Source: Antedon mediterranea | Lineage: Eukaryota; Echinodermata; Crinoidea; Comatulida; Antedonidae | Assembly (NCBI RefSeq): GCF_964355755.1 | Contig: NC_092679.1 | Span: forward strand, 23,996,432 to 24,056,431 | Direction of reading: 5' to 3' | Length of the DNA: 60,000 nucleotides | In this document: one piece after another, positions 57,961 through 60,000 of the stretch | How the letters are laid out: each line of letters opens with the position of its first letter | Position numbering within the stretch: position 1 is the first letter of the stretch | Notes under the pieces: generated by a model | What the model was told of the DNA's origin: nothing | Database searches by the model: none | What the model saw: only the letters and a program-made list of their open reading frames with translations | Translations under genes and position numbers: made by a program

Positions 57961-58680
57961 CATTTCCAACAAACTGCCAAATGTTTATGACGCATACCAG
58001 AATAAAAAGTGAGTTTTAGTCAAAATCATTGATGATATAAAGTGAGTGAATTTATCAATGGCAAGCTCCGTTATCCGGATCGTTATATAAACTGAATGAA
58101 TGAATGAATATGTTTCTTAAAATGGTCTGACGGCGGAGAGAGGCAAAATATGACGACACTAGATATGATGAACTATTTCCTTAGTAATGGAATTTGTCGT
58201 GATTGACTAAATAAATGATTTCTGCTAGTGGCAATTATTAAACTATATTTCAAGAAGGTTCAAAGAAGAATGCCGCACTATTCATTACTTTATTTTAAAT
58301 CTATGTCAGATGGCATCAGACAAAATTATTGTAAACAAATCAATATTTGATTGTTCTGTCTAGCATAGTTATAGAGCTATTTTTAATATGGGTCCATGTA
58401 CTATTGTATATTTTGTGAGAGTGCTGTAACACCGTAACTACGTTAGCCTAAAGCGGTAATTAATTGATTTTTATAACGCTAGTTAAAATTGTATAATTGC
58501 TTTTGAATATTTGTTATTGAAGTATTATATACGATATGCATTGTTAATATGTAGTTATTGAGCTACGACAACAACATTTTTTAATATTTTTTTTAAACAG
58601 AATGAGGGTGTATAATTTAAATTGAATACATTTCAATTTATCTACAAACTAATGCTACGAATTCGAGAGGTCATATCTGA
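57961..58680. other. Intergenic, no gene seen
   Basis: AT-rich, unremarkable. Confidence 0.45.
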
Positions 58681-58683
58681 AAT

Positions 58684-58735
58684 TGTCTTATCGTATCTTG
58701 TCTTATCGTATCTTGTCTTATCGTATCTTGTCTTA
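58684..58735 (+). repeat. 15-bp tandem repeat, ~3.5 copies
   Basis: TTGTCTTATCGTATC repeats in immediate succession. Confidence 0.93.
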
Positions 58736-59460
58736 ACCCAGGTCGTCATTTTATTTATTATTATTCATACAACAAAAACAAAATTACAGAAAATATGCAC
58801 ACAAAGAAAAACCCAAAAATGCCCATGATTAACTTTTAATTTAATTTTTGTGTTAATTCCCACCTTTTTCATGAATTTAATTTAATTTGTTTAATACATA
58901 AAATTATGTTCATGTAGGCCTACTGTAAATGTATTGATGTTATAACATTATTGGTAAAATACAGTAAAACAAATTATACAAATATGTCTATAGTATAATG
59001 ATTATTATAATACGGTTTAGTAATAGTGTTTTAATCAAAATTACGTTTGGATTTATTTACTAAAATGGTTCAGGATATAATCAAACTTTTTTTAAAACCC
59101 AAAATACCAAGGATTTGTCAAATTACCTATTTGGTCTTTTATTCAATATTGAGAATCGCTTAATGAAGTGTTGAAACAATACATTAGAACACTCTGGCTT
59201 GTATTTCATTTTGCTTGAGAAGTGAAATTATATTTTCCAGTCGGCTTGTCTTGGCAAAAGTAAAGCGACGATCTACAGAATATTAGATAACAGAACGTAA
59301 TATTCAACACGAGCCAGTCATGCAATACGATTGCTTTATTAAGCGATAGTCACCTTATCAGTTAACGAGCCAATCTGATAAAAAATAACTTTATTGCAAC
59401 CTTGATTTTAATAACATCATATTTGTGATGCGTTTATCATTTGGTCAGAATATTCTTATA
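58736..59460. other. Intergenic, no gene seen
   Basis: AT-rich, with one TAGGCCTA near 58916. Nothing else is recognised. Confidence 0.45.
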
Positions 59461-59463
59461 CAG

Positions 59464-59830
59464 TAGACCCTCTATTAAGGATAAATCTTCCTTATCCAAC
59501 AAAGTGTCCTGTTAATTGGAGTCCCGCTGGAGGGACCGTGTGTAAAAATAATATTATGACGTCTCAATATATTACAGGAACGCGTCCTCTTAATAGGGTT
59601 GTCCCCTCAATAGGGGTGTCCCCTTAATAGGGTTGTCCTCTCAATAGGGGTGTCCCTTTAATAGGGTTGTCCTCTCAATAGGGGTGTCCGTCCAAAATGA
59701 ATGGTTCTTTAATACTGTAGCATTCAAGAACAAAAAAAACCTAAATTGTTTTTTATTATACCCCATATTAAGGAGACACTATAAGTATAATACAAAGTAT
59801 CCTTATCTTAATAGGGGTTGGTCGTGTTTT
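59464..59830 (+). mobile_element. Second 'CCCCTTAATAGG' element with internal short repeats
   Basis: The left edge AGTAGACCCTCTATTAAGGA resembles the left edge at 43284. Inside, TCCCCTTAATAGGGTTGTCC / TCTCAATAGGGGTGTCC alternate about five times (59580-59690). The right part has CCCCATATTAAGGAGACAC and TCTTAATAGGGGTTGG. It is diverged and without a transposase. Confidence 0.6.
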
Positions 59831-60000
59831 TTTTGCATTTTAATGATAATTTCTGCATTGTATAAGATGTGCTTTGTTTAACTTAATTTATGTATTTTTT
59901 GTTAATTTTAATTTTTATTCACACTAAACAAATTGTACTAAAAATATAGTTACCGGAGTAACTGCAGTACAAAAATGTTTACACGATCCCTTAGAGTATT

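Overview
This is a eukaryotic, AT-rich (roughly one third G+C, estimated by eye) animal genomic window. Intron-exon structure, a 5S rRNA-headed SINE, tRNA-headed SINEs, many MITEs and frequent TAGGCCTA motifs suggest an invertebrate deuterostome. An echinoderm is most likely and a crinoid is possible, but the species cannot be fixed from the sequence alone.

Two protein-coding genes can be supported. From the left edge to about 19.1 kb, the plus strand carries the last 16 coding exons (about 776 residues) of a Ral GTPase-activating protein alpha subunit (RALGAPA1/2 family). All 16 exons join in consistent phase, run through the catalytic Rap/Ran-GAP domain, and end in a Ser/Lys-rich tail. At 47.6-48.9 kb, the minus strand carries an intronless gene for an insulinoma-associated zinc-finger repressor (INSM1/2 family), with an N-terminal SNAG motif and six zinc fingers. 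The two genes lie tail to tail, about 28 kb apart. From memory, both human pairs (RALGAPA2-INSM1 and RALGAPA1-INSM2) have the same arrangement, so this looks like an old, conserved linkage and perhaps a regulatory block around the neuroendocrine regulator INSM.

The rest is introns and intergenic DNA rich in repeats. Interspersed elements include a 5S-derived SINE (~0.6-0.9 kb), tRNA-headed SINEs (44.6, 45.5 and 57.3 kb), a 5'-truncated CR1/L2-type LINE (10.5-11.1 kb) and at least four MITE families whose terminal repeats share one layout. There are also two tRNA-Val(AAC)-like sequences at 45.0-45.4 kb.

Tandem arrays are numerous, with units of 48, ~150, 62, 32, 25, ~31, 66, 67, 36, 33 and 29 bp. 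Three stand out. The 48-bp array at 0.94-1.13 kb repeats a splice acceptor just before a coding exon. An array at 43.3-43.6 kb appears to have grown from a transposon terminus. The 36-bp array at 50.5-50.8 kb lies between two near-identical 191-bp inverted arms. No CRISPR, operon or prokaryotic feature is present.
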